A stretch of 64,000 nt of DNA, taken from an uncultured Roseburia sp. (GTDB taxonomy: Bacteria > Bacillota > Clostridia > Lachnospirales > Lachnospiraceae). The stretch spans positions 17,122-81,121 of the forward strand of contig CAAELX010000044.1 in assembly GCA_900756925.1 (NCBI GenBank), given 5' to 3'. The translations under genes and the position numbers were made by a program. Shown one piece after another: positions 16,894-24,918 of this stretch (position 1 is its first letter; the number at the start of each line of letters is the position of its first letter). The notes beneath the pieces are model-generated. The model was not told the DNA's origin and did not search any database. It saw only the letters and a list, made by a program, of their open reading frames with translations.

Positions 16894-17704
16894 GGGAAAA
16901 AGAATATTGGGATGTATCGTTTTAATTATCATAGCACTGATCTACCTGCTTCCGATCTTCTTCGTCATCCTGACGGCATTCAAGACCGATGCGGAGATCA
17001 GCCTGCAGAACTTTGTATGGCTGCCTTCAAAACTAGAATGGTCAAATTTTGTAAATGCATGGAAGATGGCGGACTGGGTACAGGCATTTGCTAACTCGGC
17101 GATCTCAACCGTAGTAGTTGTGGTTTTATCCGTACTGATCAACTCGATCGCAGGCTATGCGTTCGCAAGACTTCGTTTCCGTGGAAGCAATGTGCTGTTC
17201 GTCATCCTGCTGATGGGCATGATGATCCCGGCACAGGCGATCGCGATTCCACAGTTTATTATTGTGAAAAAATTGGGTTTATATAACACGCTGGCTGCGA
17301 TTGTGATCTGTTTCCTTTCTGCGCCGATGGGAGTTTTCCTAAGCAAGACTTATTACACGACGTTCCCGAAGGAGCTTGATGAATCCGCGAAGCTGGACGG
17401 ATGCACGCCGTTTAGTACTTATATCCGGATTTATATGCCGATGTCCGGGACACTGTTTGCAACAATGATTATTTTAAAAGGAGTACAGGTCTGGAACGAC
17501 TTCTTCTATCCGCTCATCATGACTTCCTCCGAACGGCTGAAAACTGTCCAGCTCGCCTTACAGTTGTTCAAGGGATCCACGATGACACATTATAACTGGC
17601 TGATGGCAGCGACCTTATTTACCTCCCTGCCTATGGTGATCCTGTACTTCTGTGCACAGAAATACTTTGTGGCAGGAATCCAGACAACGGGTATGAAGAA
17701 CTAG
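16883..17704 (+). CDS. ABC sugar permease, MalG type
   Basis: 273 residues, six transmembrane helices, with EAA loop LDESAKLDGCTPFSTYIRIYMPMSG. The ATG at 16883 lies inside the end of the MalF-type gene with GGAGGAGGC just before it, so the two are translationally coupled. It pairs with the preceding permease to form the channel. Confidence 0.92.
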   Translation: MNHRGKRILGCIVLIIIALIYLLPIFFVILTAFKTDAEISLQNFVWLPSKLEWSNFVNAWKMADWVQAFANSAISTVVVVVLSVLINSIAGYAFARLRFRGSNVLFVILLMGMMIPAQAIAIPQFIIVKKLGLYNTLAAIVICFLSAPMGVFLSKTYYTTFPKELDESAKLDGCTPFSTYIRIYMPMSGTLFATMIILKGVQVWNDFFYPLIMTSSERLKTVQLALQLFKGSTMTHYNWLMAATLFTSLPMVILYFCAQKYFVAGIQTTGMKN

Positions 17705-17747
17705 GAAATCAGGATTTGAGTTTATGAGAAAAGGAAGGTTATAAAAT

Positions 17748-19292
17748 ATGAGAGTGATTATGGTCACATATGATTCACTGAACCGCCATATGCTCCCGAA
17801 TTATGGGAATACCTGGGTGAAGGCACCGAATTTTGAACGCCTTGGGGAGAGAGCCATTACATTTACAAACAGTTATTGTGGTTCCATGCCGTGCATGCCG
17901 GCCAGAAGAGAACTGCATACCGGAAGATATAACTTCCTGCACAGACCGTGGGGACCTATGGAGCCGTATGATGATTCTATGCCGGAGATGTTAAACAGCC
18001 ACGGTTATGAGACACATCTCGTGTCTGACCACAGCCATTACTGGGAGGACGGCGGTGCCACTTACCATACACGTTATGGGGCATGGGAGTGCAACAGAGG
18101 ACAGGAGGGAGATCCATGGAAAACACTGCTCTGCCCTCCGCCTGTGCCGGAACACCTCGGACAGCTGTGGGATCAGGACTGGGTGAACCGACAGTTCATT
18201 CAGAAAGTGGAGGATATGCCACAGACAAAGACATTTTCCGGAGGATTGGAATTTCTGGATTTAAACCACGGAGCAGATAACTGGTTTTTACATATCGAGA
18301 CATTTGACCCGCATGAGCCGTTCTATGCAATGCCGGAATTTAAGGAACTCTATGAGAAGAGTTATGATGGACCACTGTTCGACTGGCCGCCTTACAGAGA
18401 AGTATCTGAGGAGGAAAAACCATACGTGGAGCATGTGAGACATATGTATGCGGCGCTGCTTACGATGTGTGACCAGAGTCTTGGAAAAGTACTCGATAAG
18501 ATGGACGAATATCATATGTGGGAGGATACCCTTCTCATCGTCAACACCGACCACGGCTTTTTCGTTGGCGAGCACGATTACTGGGGCAAGGGCATGAACG
18601 TCTATGTGCGTGAGGAAGTTTCCCATACGCCGTTATTTATCTATGATCCTGTATCGAAGCGGACAGGAAAAAATGAGACGCTTGTCCAGACGATTGATAT
18701 CGCCCCGACAATTCTTGATTACTGTGGCATTGCGAAAACAAAGGACATGCAGGGAATCTCCCTGTTAGATACGATCCGCCATGGCACACCAGTGCACGAT
18801 GCGATTATTTATGGTGTGTTCGGCTCCCAGATTACCTGCGTCTCGGATGGATATAAGTACATCCTCTCCCCAAATGAGCAGAACTGGCCATTATACCATT
18901 ACTTGTTAATGCCGACCCATATGCGTTCCATGTATGCACCAGGAGAGTTCGAAGGGATGGAGCTGTCAGAGCCGTTCTCGTTCACGAAGGGCATCCGTCT
19001 GATGAAGCTGGCAGACCATAACTACAGCGGCGGTAACGTCTCTAAGAAGGAGAAGAGAAAAGTTCCGGCATTACAGGAAGTGCACCTGCACGAGGGTTGG
19101 AATCCGGAGTGGAAGACCGTTCTTTATAACCTGAAAGAAGACCCGCATGAGGATCATCCAATCCACGATGGGAAGGTGGAGCAGGAGTTAAGGCAGAAGA
19201 TGGTCAGCCTGATGATTGAGAATGATGCCCCGGTGGAGCAGTATGAGCGAATGAACTTACAGAAGGAGTATGAAGAACAGAAGCAGGTTTAA
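17748..19292 (+). CDS. Cys-type (formylglycine) sulfatase
   Basis: 514 residues, alkaline-phosphatase superfamily. The sulfatase signature C-x-P-x-R is present as Cys49-Met-Pro-Ala-Arg53 (SMPCMPARR). Asp9 and the later NTDHGFFVGEHDYWGKG supply metal ligands. Activity needs conversion of Cys49 to formylglycine by a radical SAM maturase (anSME). None is recognisable next to it; the radical SAM gene at 4.7 kb is not clearly of that type. There is no signal peptide, so it acts in the cytoplasm on imported substrate, which suits its place as last gene of the sugar ABC operon. It could also act on phosphonate or phosphate esters, as some relatives do. Confidence 0.88.
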   Translation: MRVIMVTYDSLNRHMLPNYGNTWVKAPNFERLGERAITFTNSYCGSMPCMPARRELHTGRYNFLHRPWGPMEPYDDSMPEMLNSHGYETHLVSDHSHYWEDGGATYHTRYGAWECNRGQEGDPWKTLLCPPPVPEHLGQLWDQDWVNRQFIQKVEDMPQTKTFSGGLEFLDLNHGADNWFLHIETFDPHEPFYAMPEFKELYEKSYDGPLFDWPPYREVSEEEKPYVEHVRHMYAALLTMCDQSLGKVLDKMDEYHMWEDTLLIVNTDHGFFVGEHDYWGKGMNVYVREEVSHTPLFIYDPVSKRTGKNETLVQTIDIAPTILDYCGIAKTKDMQGISLLDTIRHGTPVHDAIIYGVFGSQITCVSDGYKYILSPNEQNWPLYHYLLMPTHMRSMYAPGEFEGMELSEPFSFTKGIRLMKLADHNYSGGNVSKKEKRKVPALQEVHLHEGWNPEWKTVLYNLKEDPHEDHPIHDGKVEQELRQKMVSLMIENDAPVEQYERMNLQKEYEEQKQV

Positions 19293-19299
19293 AAGTAAA

Positions 19300-19334
19300 A
19301 GAACCGGAAGGTTGTGTCAGCCTTCCGGTTTTGT
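19300..19334 (+). terminator. Terminator of the LacI/ABC/sulfatase operon
   Basis: AACCGGAAGG / CCTTCCGGTT stem with a 9-base loop, followed by TTGTGT. The stem is strong but the T-tract is weak. Confidence 0.7.
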
Positions 19335-19377
19335 GTGCTTGCGCGTCATGGGCGCGCTCTAACGGGTGCATCTTTAA

Positions 19378-19530
19378 TTAGAAAATAAGCTTTCCCTTAT
19401 GCTTCAATAATCTTGCACCATTCACAATCAGAAGCACGCCGGACACGATTCCGGTCACGAGAATACAGATCCCGATCACAATATTTCCGGCACCTGCAGA
19501 TCCCATTGTTTTATAAATTTTTTCTTCCAT
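19378..19530 (-). CDS. Small single-span membrane protein (50 residues)
   Basis: Begins MEEKIYKTMGSAGAGN, then has one hydrophobic helix (IVIGICILVTGIVSGVLLIV) and a basic tail ending KHKGKLIF. A GGAGGG site lies seven bases before the ATG. The clean ribosome binding site and N-out/C-in charge pattern argue for a real gene. I do not know its function. It has the look of a small conserved Lachnospiraceae protein. Confidence 0.7.
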   Translation of the reverse strand: MEEKIYKTMGSAGAGNIVIGICILVTGIVSGVLLIVNGARLLKHKGKLIF

Positions 19531-19633
19531 ATAATAAACCCTCCATGTTCTAAGATGATTTTATTTTGAATATTATCTGTATTTTACCATTATTTCAGGC
19601 AAGATACAATCAGATTTCTGCCGGAAGTCCATG

Positions 19634-19661
19634 AAAAGGGCACTTGAAAAATCAAGTGCCC
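19634..19661 (-). terminator. Terminator of the toxin mRNA
   Basis: Perfect 10-base stem GGGCACTTGA / TCAAGTGCCC followed on the minus strand by TTTT. It overlaps the -35 box of the opposing antisense promoter. Confidence 0.75.
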
Positions 19662-19672
19662 TAGTGTATAAT
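19644..19672 (+). promoter_or_regulatory. Promoter of the putative antisense antitoxin RNA
   Basis: TTGAAA (19644-19649), exactly 17 bases, TATAAT (19667-19672). It points against the toxin gene. Confidence 0.75.
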
Positions 19673-19678
19673 CAGACC

Positions 19679-19772
19679 AGAAGCATCGGTAGAAAAATTT
19701 CCGATTGCCCTCAGTTGAATACTTATTTAAGAGATAGCATCTAACCTTGGTCGGGGGATGCTATTTCTTTTT
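19679..19772 (+). ncRNA. Putative type I antitoxin antisense RNA
   Basis: Predicted RNA of about 95 bases. It would start near 19679 from the promoter above and end at the hairpin ATAGCATC / GATGCTAT (19734-19764) with TTCTTTTT after it. It is fully complementary to the 3' part of the toxin mRNA, including the toxin stop codon. Both ends are predicted from sequence; no expression evidence is available. Confidence 0.65.
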
Positions 19773-19847
19773 GTCATGATGATTATCTATGTAAGATAAA
19801 GCCGAAAATATTACTAACAATAAAGTAAGAACTTCCATTGTATTCAT
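19761..19847 (-). CDS. Holin-like type I toxin (28 residues)
   Basis: Encodes MNTMEVLTLLLVIFSALSYI followed by DNHHDKKK: a single hydrophobic helix, then a charged tail. This matches the short putative holin-like toxin family (Hol_Tox, PF16935) of Firmicutes. GAAGGAGGG lies seven bases before the ATG. An internal Met (ATG at 19838) could be the alternative start. Overexpressed relatives depolarise the membrane. Its own promoter, terminator and an antisense RNA are all visible, making a full type I toxin-antitoxin locus. Confidence 0.75.
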   Translation of the reverse strand: MNTMEVLTLLLVIFSALSYIDNHHDKKK

Positions 19848-19929
19848 ATGGCATCCCTCCTTCGTGAACTAGAGGGCATCTGACATCGGAAATTTCAGCA
19901 TCCTGCTTCCTTGCAATTATACAAATAGA

Positions 19930-19958
19930 ATTATAACATGATGTAATTGTATATTCAA
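19930..19958 (-). promoter_or_regulatory. Promoter of the toxin mRNA
   Basis: On the minus strand TTGAAT (19953-19958), 17 bases, TATAAT (19930-19935). The predicted leader is about 75 bases and the full toxin mRNA about 290 bases. Confidence 0.7.
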
Positions 19959-19978
19959 TGAAAATATAAGGTTACAGT

Positions 19979-20006
19979 TTGTAAATTCCTGGATTACGAG
20001 TATAAT
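19979..20006 (+). promoter_or_regulatory. Probable promoter of the debranching enzyme gene
   Basis: TTGTAA at 19979-19984, 16-base spacer, TATAAT at 20001-20006, about 94 bases before the chosen start. GTTACAGTT occurs at 19971 and again at 20011. Confidence 0.55.
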
Positions 20007-20099
20007 ATATGTTACAGTTCGCACGAATATTCGGTTTCGCGGATGGCACGTGTGAACGGATCGCAGAAGAGCCATAAAGAAGCCAGGAAGGGAGCAGAC

Positions 20100-22214
20100 A
20101 TGAATTTTAACCACAGACCGCAGAGAGGACAGCGCTTGCAGCCGTTAGATGAGATCGCAGGCTTTAAGGTGCGCCCGGGACATTATAACAGGGACGGAGC
20201 GACGAGGGCCGGGAACGGTATCAGCTTTACCATCCATTCGATGGGGGCGACAGGCTGTACGCTGCTTTTGTTCCGCCCGAAGGAGAAGGAGCCGTTTGCA
20301 AGGATTCCATATCCGGAGACTTATAGGATCGGAAATACGTATTCTATGCTCGTTTTCGGGCTGGATATGGAGGAATTCGAGTATGCCTACCAGTTCGACG
20401 GACCGTACGATGAGAAGAAGGGGCTTCGGTTTGATAAAAATAATATTCTGTTAGACCCTTATGCAAGAGCGGTCACCGGGCAGAGAGAGTGGGGCGAGCG
20501 CCCGGAGGGCGGCAAGGATTTTGTCTATCATGCGAGAGTGGTGGAAAATAACTTTGACTGGGGCAATGTCAAGTCGCCGGATCACCCTTCCGAGGATCTC
20601 ATCATTTATGAGATGCATGTGCGGGGATTTACGAAGGACGTTTCCTCCGGTGTGAAGGCGCCGGGAACATTTGAGGGACTCAGGGAGAAGATCCCTTATC
20701 TGAAAGATCTCGGAATCAATGCTGTAGAGCTGATGCCGGTATTTGAGTTTGATGAGATGGAGAGTACCAGAGAGGTGGACGGGGAGCGCCTGTACAACTA
20801 CTGGGGTTACAATACGGTCTGTTTCTTCGCACCGAACACGAGCTACAGCTCGGTTGTGGAGCACAACCATGAGGGCGATGAGTTAAAGAACCTGATCTAT
20901 GAGCTGAAGGAGAACGGAATTGAGGTCATCTTAGACGTTGTGTTCAACCATACAGCGGAGGGAAACGAGCAGGGTCCGTGCTTTTCCTTCAAGGGAATCG
21001 ACAATAATATTTACTATATGCTGACACCGGAAGGATATTACTACAACTTTAGCGGTTGCGGGAATGTCATGAACTGCAACCATCCGATCGTGAGCCGTTT
21101 TATCTTAGACTGCCTGCGCTACTGGGTGACTGAGTACCGCGTGGACGGCTTCCGGTTCGATCTTGCCTCGATCTTAAGCAGGGATGAGAACGGGGCACCG
21201 ATGAACAACCCGCCAATCTTACAGAGCCTGGCATGTGATCCAATCCTCGGAAAGGCGAAGCTGATCGCGGAAGCATGGGATGCGGGCGGACTGTACCAGG
21301 TCGGAAGTTTCCCGTCCTGGAGCCGCTGGGCAGAGTGGAACGGCAGATACCGGGATGACCTGCGCCGCTTCTTAAAAGGAGACGGAGGGATGGCGGGAAC
21401 CGCAATCACACGAATCACAGGATCAAGGGATCTGTATGATCCGGCAAACCGTGGCAACAGCGCTTCGGTCAATTTTATTACCTGTCACGATGGGTTCACG
21501 CTGTACGACCTTTATGCTTATAATGGAAAGCACAATGAGAAAAATGGCTGGAATAATACAGACGGGGACAATAACGGAAACAGCTGGAACTGTGGTGTCG
21601 AGGGCGCAACGGACGATTCGCAGGTGGAAGGGCTGCGCCGGAGAATGGTAAAGAATGCATTTGCTACCCTGATGTGCAGCCGTGGAACCGCCATGTTTTT
21701 TGCCGGGGATGAATTCTGTAACACACAGTATGGCAACAATAATGCATATTGTCAGGATAACCTGACATCGTGGCTGGACTGGGCGAGATTGGAAGAATAT
21801 AAGGAAATCCATGACTTCTTCCGCTATATGATCGCGTTCCGCAAAAAATACGCGATCCTGCGCAAAACAACGCAGACAGCGGTCTGTAAGCTTCCGGAGA
21901 TCAGCATCCACAACGGATTCCCGTGGAATGGCGGTACAGACAACAACAGCAGGCTGATCGGCATTATGTATGCCGGACGGGATGAGAAGGATATCCGGGA
22001 CGATATCGTCTTCTACTGCATGAATGCTTACTGGGAACCGCTTATCATGCAGCTTCCGGAGCTCCCGATGGGACTGCAGTGGCGGGTGCGCGTCAATACT
22101 TCGGTAGAGTATGAGGACGGGAAAGACTTTGAGACAATGACGGAATTTTATTACAGAAAGACGCTGCGGGTACCGGCGCGGACGGTGGTGATACTGACAG
22201 CGGAAGAGAGCTAG
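20100..22214 (+). CDS. glgX: Glycogen debranching enzyme / isoamylase (GH13)
   Basis: 704 residues from ATG 20100 (MNFNHRPQRGQ), preceded by GGAAGGGA. An upstream in-frame start at 20043 lacks a site. Order: N-terminal CBM48-like domain (VRPGHYNRDGATRAGNGISF), then the GH13 barrel with VILDVVFNHTAEG, VDGFRFDLAS (nucleophile Asp), LIAEAWDAG (acid/base Glu) and NFITCHDGFTLYD, then a C-terminal beta domain. It hydrolyses alpha-1,6 branches in glycogen or maltodextrin in the cytoplasm. It appears monocistronic, with a promoter in front and a terminator behind. Confidence 0.94.
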   Translation: MNFNHRPQRGQRLQPLDEIAGFKVRPGHYNRDGATRAGNGISFTIHSMGATGCTLLLFRPKEKEPFARIPYPETYRIGNTYSMLVFGLDMEEFEYAYQFDGPYDEKKGLRFDKNNILLDPYARAVTGQREWGERPEGGKDFVYHARVVENNFDWGNVKSPDHPSEDLIIYEMHVRGFTKDVSSGVKAPGTFEGLREKIPYLKDLGINAVELMPVFEFDEMESTREVDGERLYNYWGYNTVCFFAPNTSYSSVVEHNHEGDELKNLIYELKENGIEVILDVVFNHTAEGNEQGPCFSFKGIDNNIYYMLTPEGYYYNFSGCGNVMNCNHPIVSRFILDCLRYWVTEYRVDGFRFDLASILSRDENGAPMNNPPILQSLACDPILGKAKLIAEAWDAGGLYQVGSFPSWSRWAEWNGRYRDDLRRFLKGDGGMAGTAITRITGSRDLYDPANRGNSASVNFITCHDGFTLYDLYAYNGKHNEKNGWNNTDGDNNGNSWNCGVEGATDDSQVEGLRRRMVKNAFATLMCSRGTAMFFAGDEFCNTQYGNNNAYCQDNLTSWLDWARLEEYKEIHDFFRYMIAFRKKYAILRKTTQTAVCKLPEISIHNGFPWNGGTDNNSRLIGIMYAGRDEKDIRDDIVFYCMNAYWEPLIMQLPELPMGLQWRVRVNTSVEYEDGKDFETMTEFYYRKTLRVPARTVVILTAEES

Positions 22215-22317
22215 AGAAATACCACAGAGTGCTTCTTTCCGGGAAGATGGGACTTTGTGGCATGTGGATTGCAATGTCGGTGGAGCACAACAGGTGAATA
22301 GGGATGACAGGATAAAA

Positions 22318-22364
22318 TAACTCCGGATCTTACAGATAAGAGTAAGATTCGGAGTTGTTTTTTG
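22318..22364 (+). terminator. Terminator after the debranching enzyme gene
   Basis: AACTCCGGATCTTAC / GTAAGATTCGGAGTT stem, then GTTTTTT. It may also serve the convergent MBL gene. Confidence 0.85.
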
Positions 22365-22393
22365 AGTGGCAGATTATAACGTAGAACGTATTT

Positions 22394-23260
22394 TTACTGA
22401 ACCACGGTATCTTTCTTCCAGATCCGTTCCGGTCGATAGACAATATTTCCTTTTTGCATATCCGGCACATGTGCGATTTTCGCAGGGGCGCCCTGGAACT
22501 CGAATGGAACATTGTCCACGTTCCCGTTTTTGATGTCTTCACATACCTTGCAGACATCCTCAATGATTCCGACATAGCCTTTTCCATTGCCATGGGATAG
22601 GAGGACATGGTCGTATTGTCCTTTCAGCTTTTCAGAGACTGACTGAAGCGTCTCTTCGTATTCCTCAATGCTTGTGGAGTAATCATCGAATACGAAGGTG
22701 AACGTATTGCATGCATCCCCGGTCAGAAGATAGCGGTCCCCATCTTTCTCACGGATGAGGAAGATCATGCTTCCAAGTGTATGTCCAGGGCAGGCGAACG
22801 TCTCAATTGTTACGTCACCGAGGTCGAAAGTATCCCCCTCCTTCAGGTCATGCAAATCGGAGAGTGCTGCGGATGGAATATAATCCTCCTCCGGTACATA
22901 AGTGCCATGTCCTTCGAACTGCTCCATGCCAAGTCCGGCTGCACGGAAGGCATCGCTTGCATGTTTTTCATAAATATAAGTATCTTTCATGCTCATATAG
23001 ACCGGAATCCCGGTATTCGCATACTCGCCGGATCCGTTCGCATGGTCGACGTGACCATGCGTTAAGAGCACCTTTAACGGATTGGTATTCTCATGGGAAG
23101 CAAGGATGGTGTCAGTCACAGCCTTTAAACTCCCAAAACCGCTTCCGGTATCAAGCAGAACATTCCCCGCTGATCCCTCGACCAGATACATCAGTTCTGT
23201 TCCGAATGCATAAATTCTTGTAATATGAGCGTCTACTTTTTCAGTTGGAAAATTCAGCAT
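22394..23260 (-). CDS. MBL-fold metallo-hydrolase
   Basis: 288 residues. The metal-binding HxHxDH motif appears as THGHVDHANG. CPGHTLGSMIFL, LTGDACNTF and LLSHGNGKG give the remaining ligands. This is the generic glyoxalase II-like branch, so the substrate is open. The gene lies 26 bases after the GPH symporter gene on the same strand, suggesting an operon under the divergent AraC-type regulator. It may act on a product of the imported glycoside. That is inference. Confidence 0.88.
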   Translation of the reverse strand: MLNFPTEKVDAHITRIYAFGTELMYLVEGSAGNVLLDTGSGFGSLKAVTDTILASHENTNPLKVLLTHGHVDHANGSGEYANTGIPVYMSMKDTYIYEKHASDAFRAAGLGMEQFEGHGTYVPEEDYIPSAALSDLHDLKEGDTFDLGDVTIETFACPGHTLGSMIFLIREKDGDRYLLTGDACNTFTFVFDDYSTSIEEYEETLQSVSEKLKGQYDHVLLSHGNGKGYVGIIEDVCKVCEDIKNGNVDNVPFEFQGAPAKIAHVPDMQKGNIVYRPERIWKKDTVVQ

Positions 23261-23286
23261 TTGCGTTTCTCCCCTTTCAATATTAA

Positions 23287-24648
23287 TTATTTCCCGGTAT
23301 GCTTTGTAGTCAGGTCTTTTTGAATCTGAACTGCATATTTATCAATGTTGAACGCAAGACAAACAAGCAGGATAACTACACCGATGATAGCTGGCAGATA
23401 CGTGTAGGCAAATTTGATAGAAGCAATGGCACTTGCAGTCTGCGTTGCAGCCATTCCGTCATATCCTCCGATTGCAAGGATCCATCCTGCAATGGCGGGT
23501 CCGAAACCAAGCCCGATTTTCTGTCCGATGCTGACACCTGACATAACAAGTCCCTCGGAACGGATGCCGAACTTCCACTCACCGTAGTCGACAACGTCAC
23601 CAGTTAAGGCAAATGCACAGGAGAAAAGTGCACCGAGCATAAATCCTTTGCAGGCGTAAAGGGCGGCAACGAGAGTGATGTTGGACGTGAAAAGTCCCGC
23701 CAGTGTAGAGGTGACAATAATGGTGACGGCACCGGCAATTAATATTTTCTTCTTGCCAAATTTACCTACAAGGCTCGGAAGAATCAGGTTCATAAGCAGT
23801 GCAGGAACCATGGCGCATGCAGAAAGGACTGCTACATAACCGGCATTTTCAAGTACATTGTTACAGAAGTAGTAAGTTACCATACCGGTAGAGCAGTTAT
23901 GTAATAACAGCAGACCGAACAGTGCCATTTCCAACCAGAAAAACTTGTTTTTTGCAAGACAGGAGACAGCCTCTTTAAAAGGAACACTCTGCTCCGGAGC
24001 AGCCTCTTTTGAGTTTTCTTTCATGATATTTTCTTTTGTTCCGAAGAATCCGAATAAAATTAAGACACCGGTAGCAATTGCGTAGATAATAGCAGTGCCT
24101 CTGTAACCGACAGATTGAACGAGCGGTACCCAGAAAATAGTAACGGCAAGTGCTGCTACCTGGTTCATGATCTGCTCTAAGGAAGCGATCTTCTGACGCT
24201 CCATACCGTTTAAGGTCAGACGGGAGAGCAGTGCGGTGTGGGAAATCATGAAGATGGTGAATGCCACAGCATTAATAAACAGGTACATAATATAAACGTA
24301 AACGACTTTGCCTGTATGCCCCATATTCTCAGGAACAGAGAACAGCAGGATTAAAAATAGTGTAACCAGTGGAGCACTGAGTAAAAGCCATGGTCTTGCT
24401 TTTCCAAAACGTGTGTGTGTCTTGTCGACGAGCGATCCCATTAAGAAATCTGAGAACAGGTCGAAAAGACGGTTAATAAGCATCATTGTGGATACGGTCG
24501 CTACACCGATGCCGACAGAGTCGGTCAGGTAAGCGGAGACGAAACTTCCAACGATTGTCGTGACAATGTTTCCACCACCGGATGCGATGGAATAAGATAA
24601 TTTCTGTGACACAGGTACATAACCTGTCTGTTTAGATTGTGTTTTCAT
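23287..24648 (-). CDS. GPH family sugar:cation symporter
   Basis: 453 residues, 12 transmembrane helices. The family signature near the N-terminus is NRLFDLFSDFLMGSLVDKT followed by RFGKARPWLL, as in MelB/XynB-type glycoside-pentoside-hexuronide carriers. A perfect AAGGAGG precedes the ATG. Transcribed first in a unit with the MBL hydrolase and divergent from the AraC-GH39 gene, it probably imports the glycoside handled by the GH3 enzyme at 27.6 kb. Confidence 0.92.
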   Translation of the reverse strand: MKTQSKQTGYVPVSQKLSYSIASGGGNIVTTIVGSFVSAYLTDSVGIGVATVSTMMLINRLFDLFSDFLMGSLVDKTHTRFGKARPWLLLSAPLVTLFLILLFSVPENMGHTGKVVYVYIMYLFINAVAFTIFMISHTALLSRLTLNGMERQKIASLEQIMNQVAALAVTIFWVPLVQSVGYRGTAIIYAIATGVLILFGFFGTKENIMKENSKEAAPEQSVPFKEAVSCLAKNKFFWLEMALFGLLLLHNCSTGMVTYYFCNNVLENAGYVAVLSACAMVPALLMNLILPSLVGKFGKKKILIAGAVTIIVTSTLAGLFTSNITLVAALYACKGFMLGALFSCAFALTGDVVDYGEWKFGIRSEGLVMSGVSIGQKIGLGFGPAIAGWILAIGGYDGMAATQTASAIASIKFAYTYLPAIIGVVILLVCLAFNIDKYAVQIQKDLTTKHTGK

Positions 24649-24918
24649 AAGTCCTCCTTTTTTTCAAAGAAAAAATCAAAACTCTCACGCGAGGAGAGGA
24701 TTTTCCTCTTTGGAAACAATGGTTTTGTTTTTTACTGACACTTATTGTAGAAAATTTTACCCCTAAAAGCTCCCGGTTGAACGTACTTTTTTCTTATGAA
24801 AGAATTTCTTTTTTTGGCTTCTTGTTATTTAATGATGAATAAGATATCATGAAAATAGGATAAAAAGGTCATGTATTATGGAAAATGAAAAGAATTATCA
24901 TAAAAACGGGGTGAAAAG

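Noticed and set aside
21423..22274. 283-residue minus-strand frame opposite the debranching enzyme
   Set aside because: Antisense shadow: His/Arg/Ser/Cys-rich composition, no ribosome binding site and no domain.
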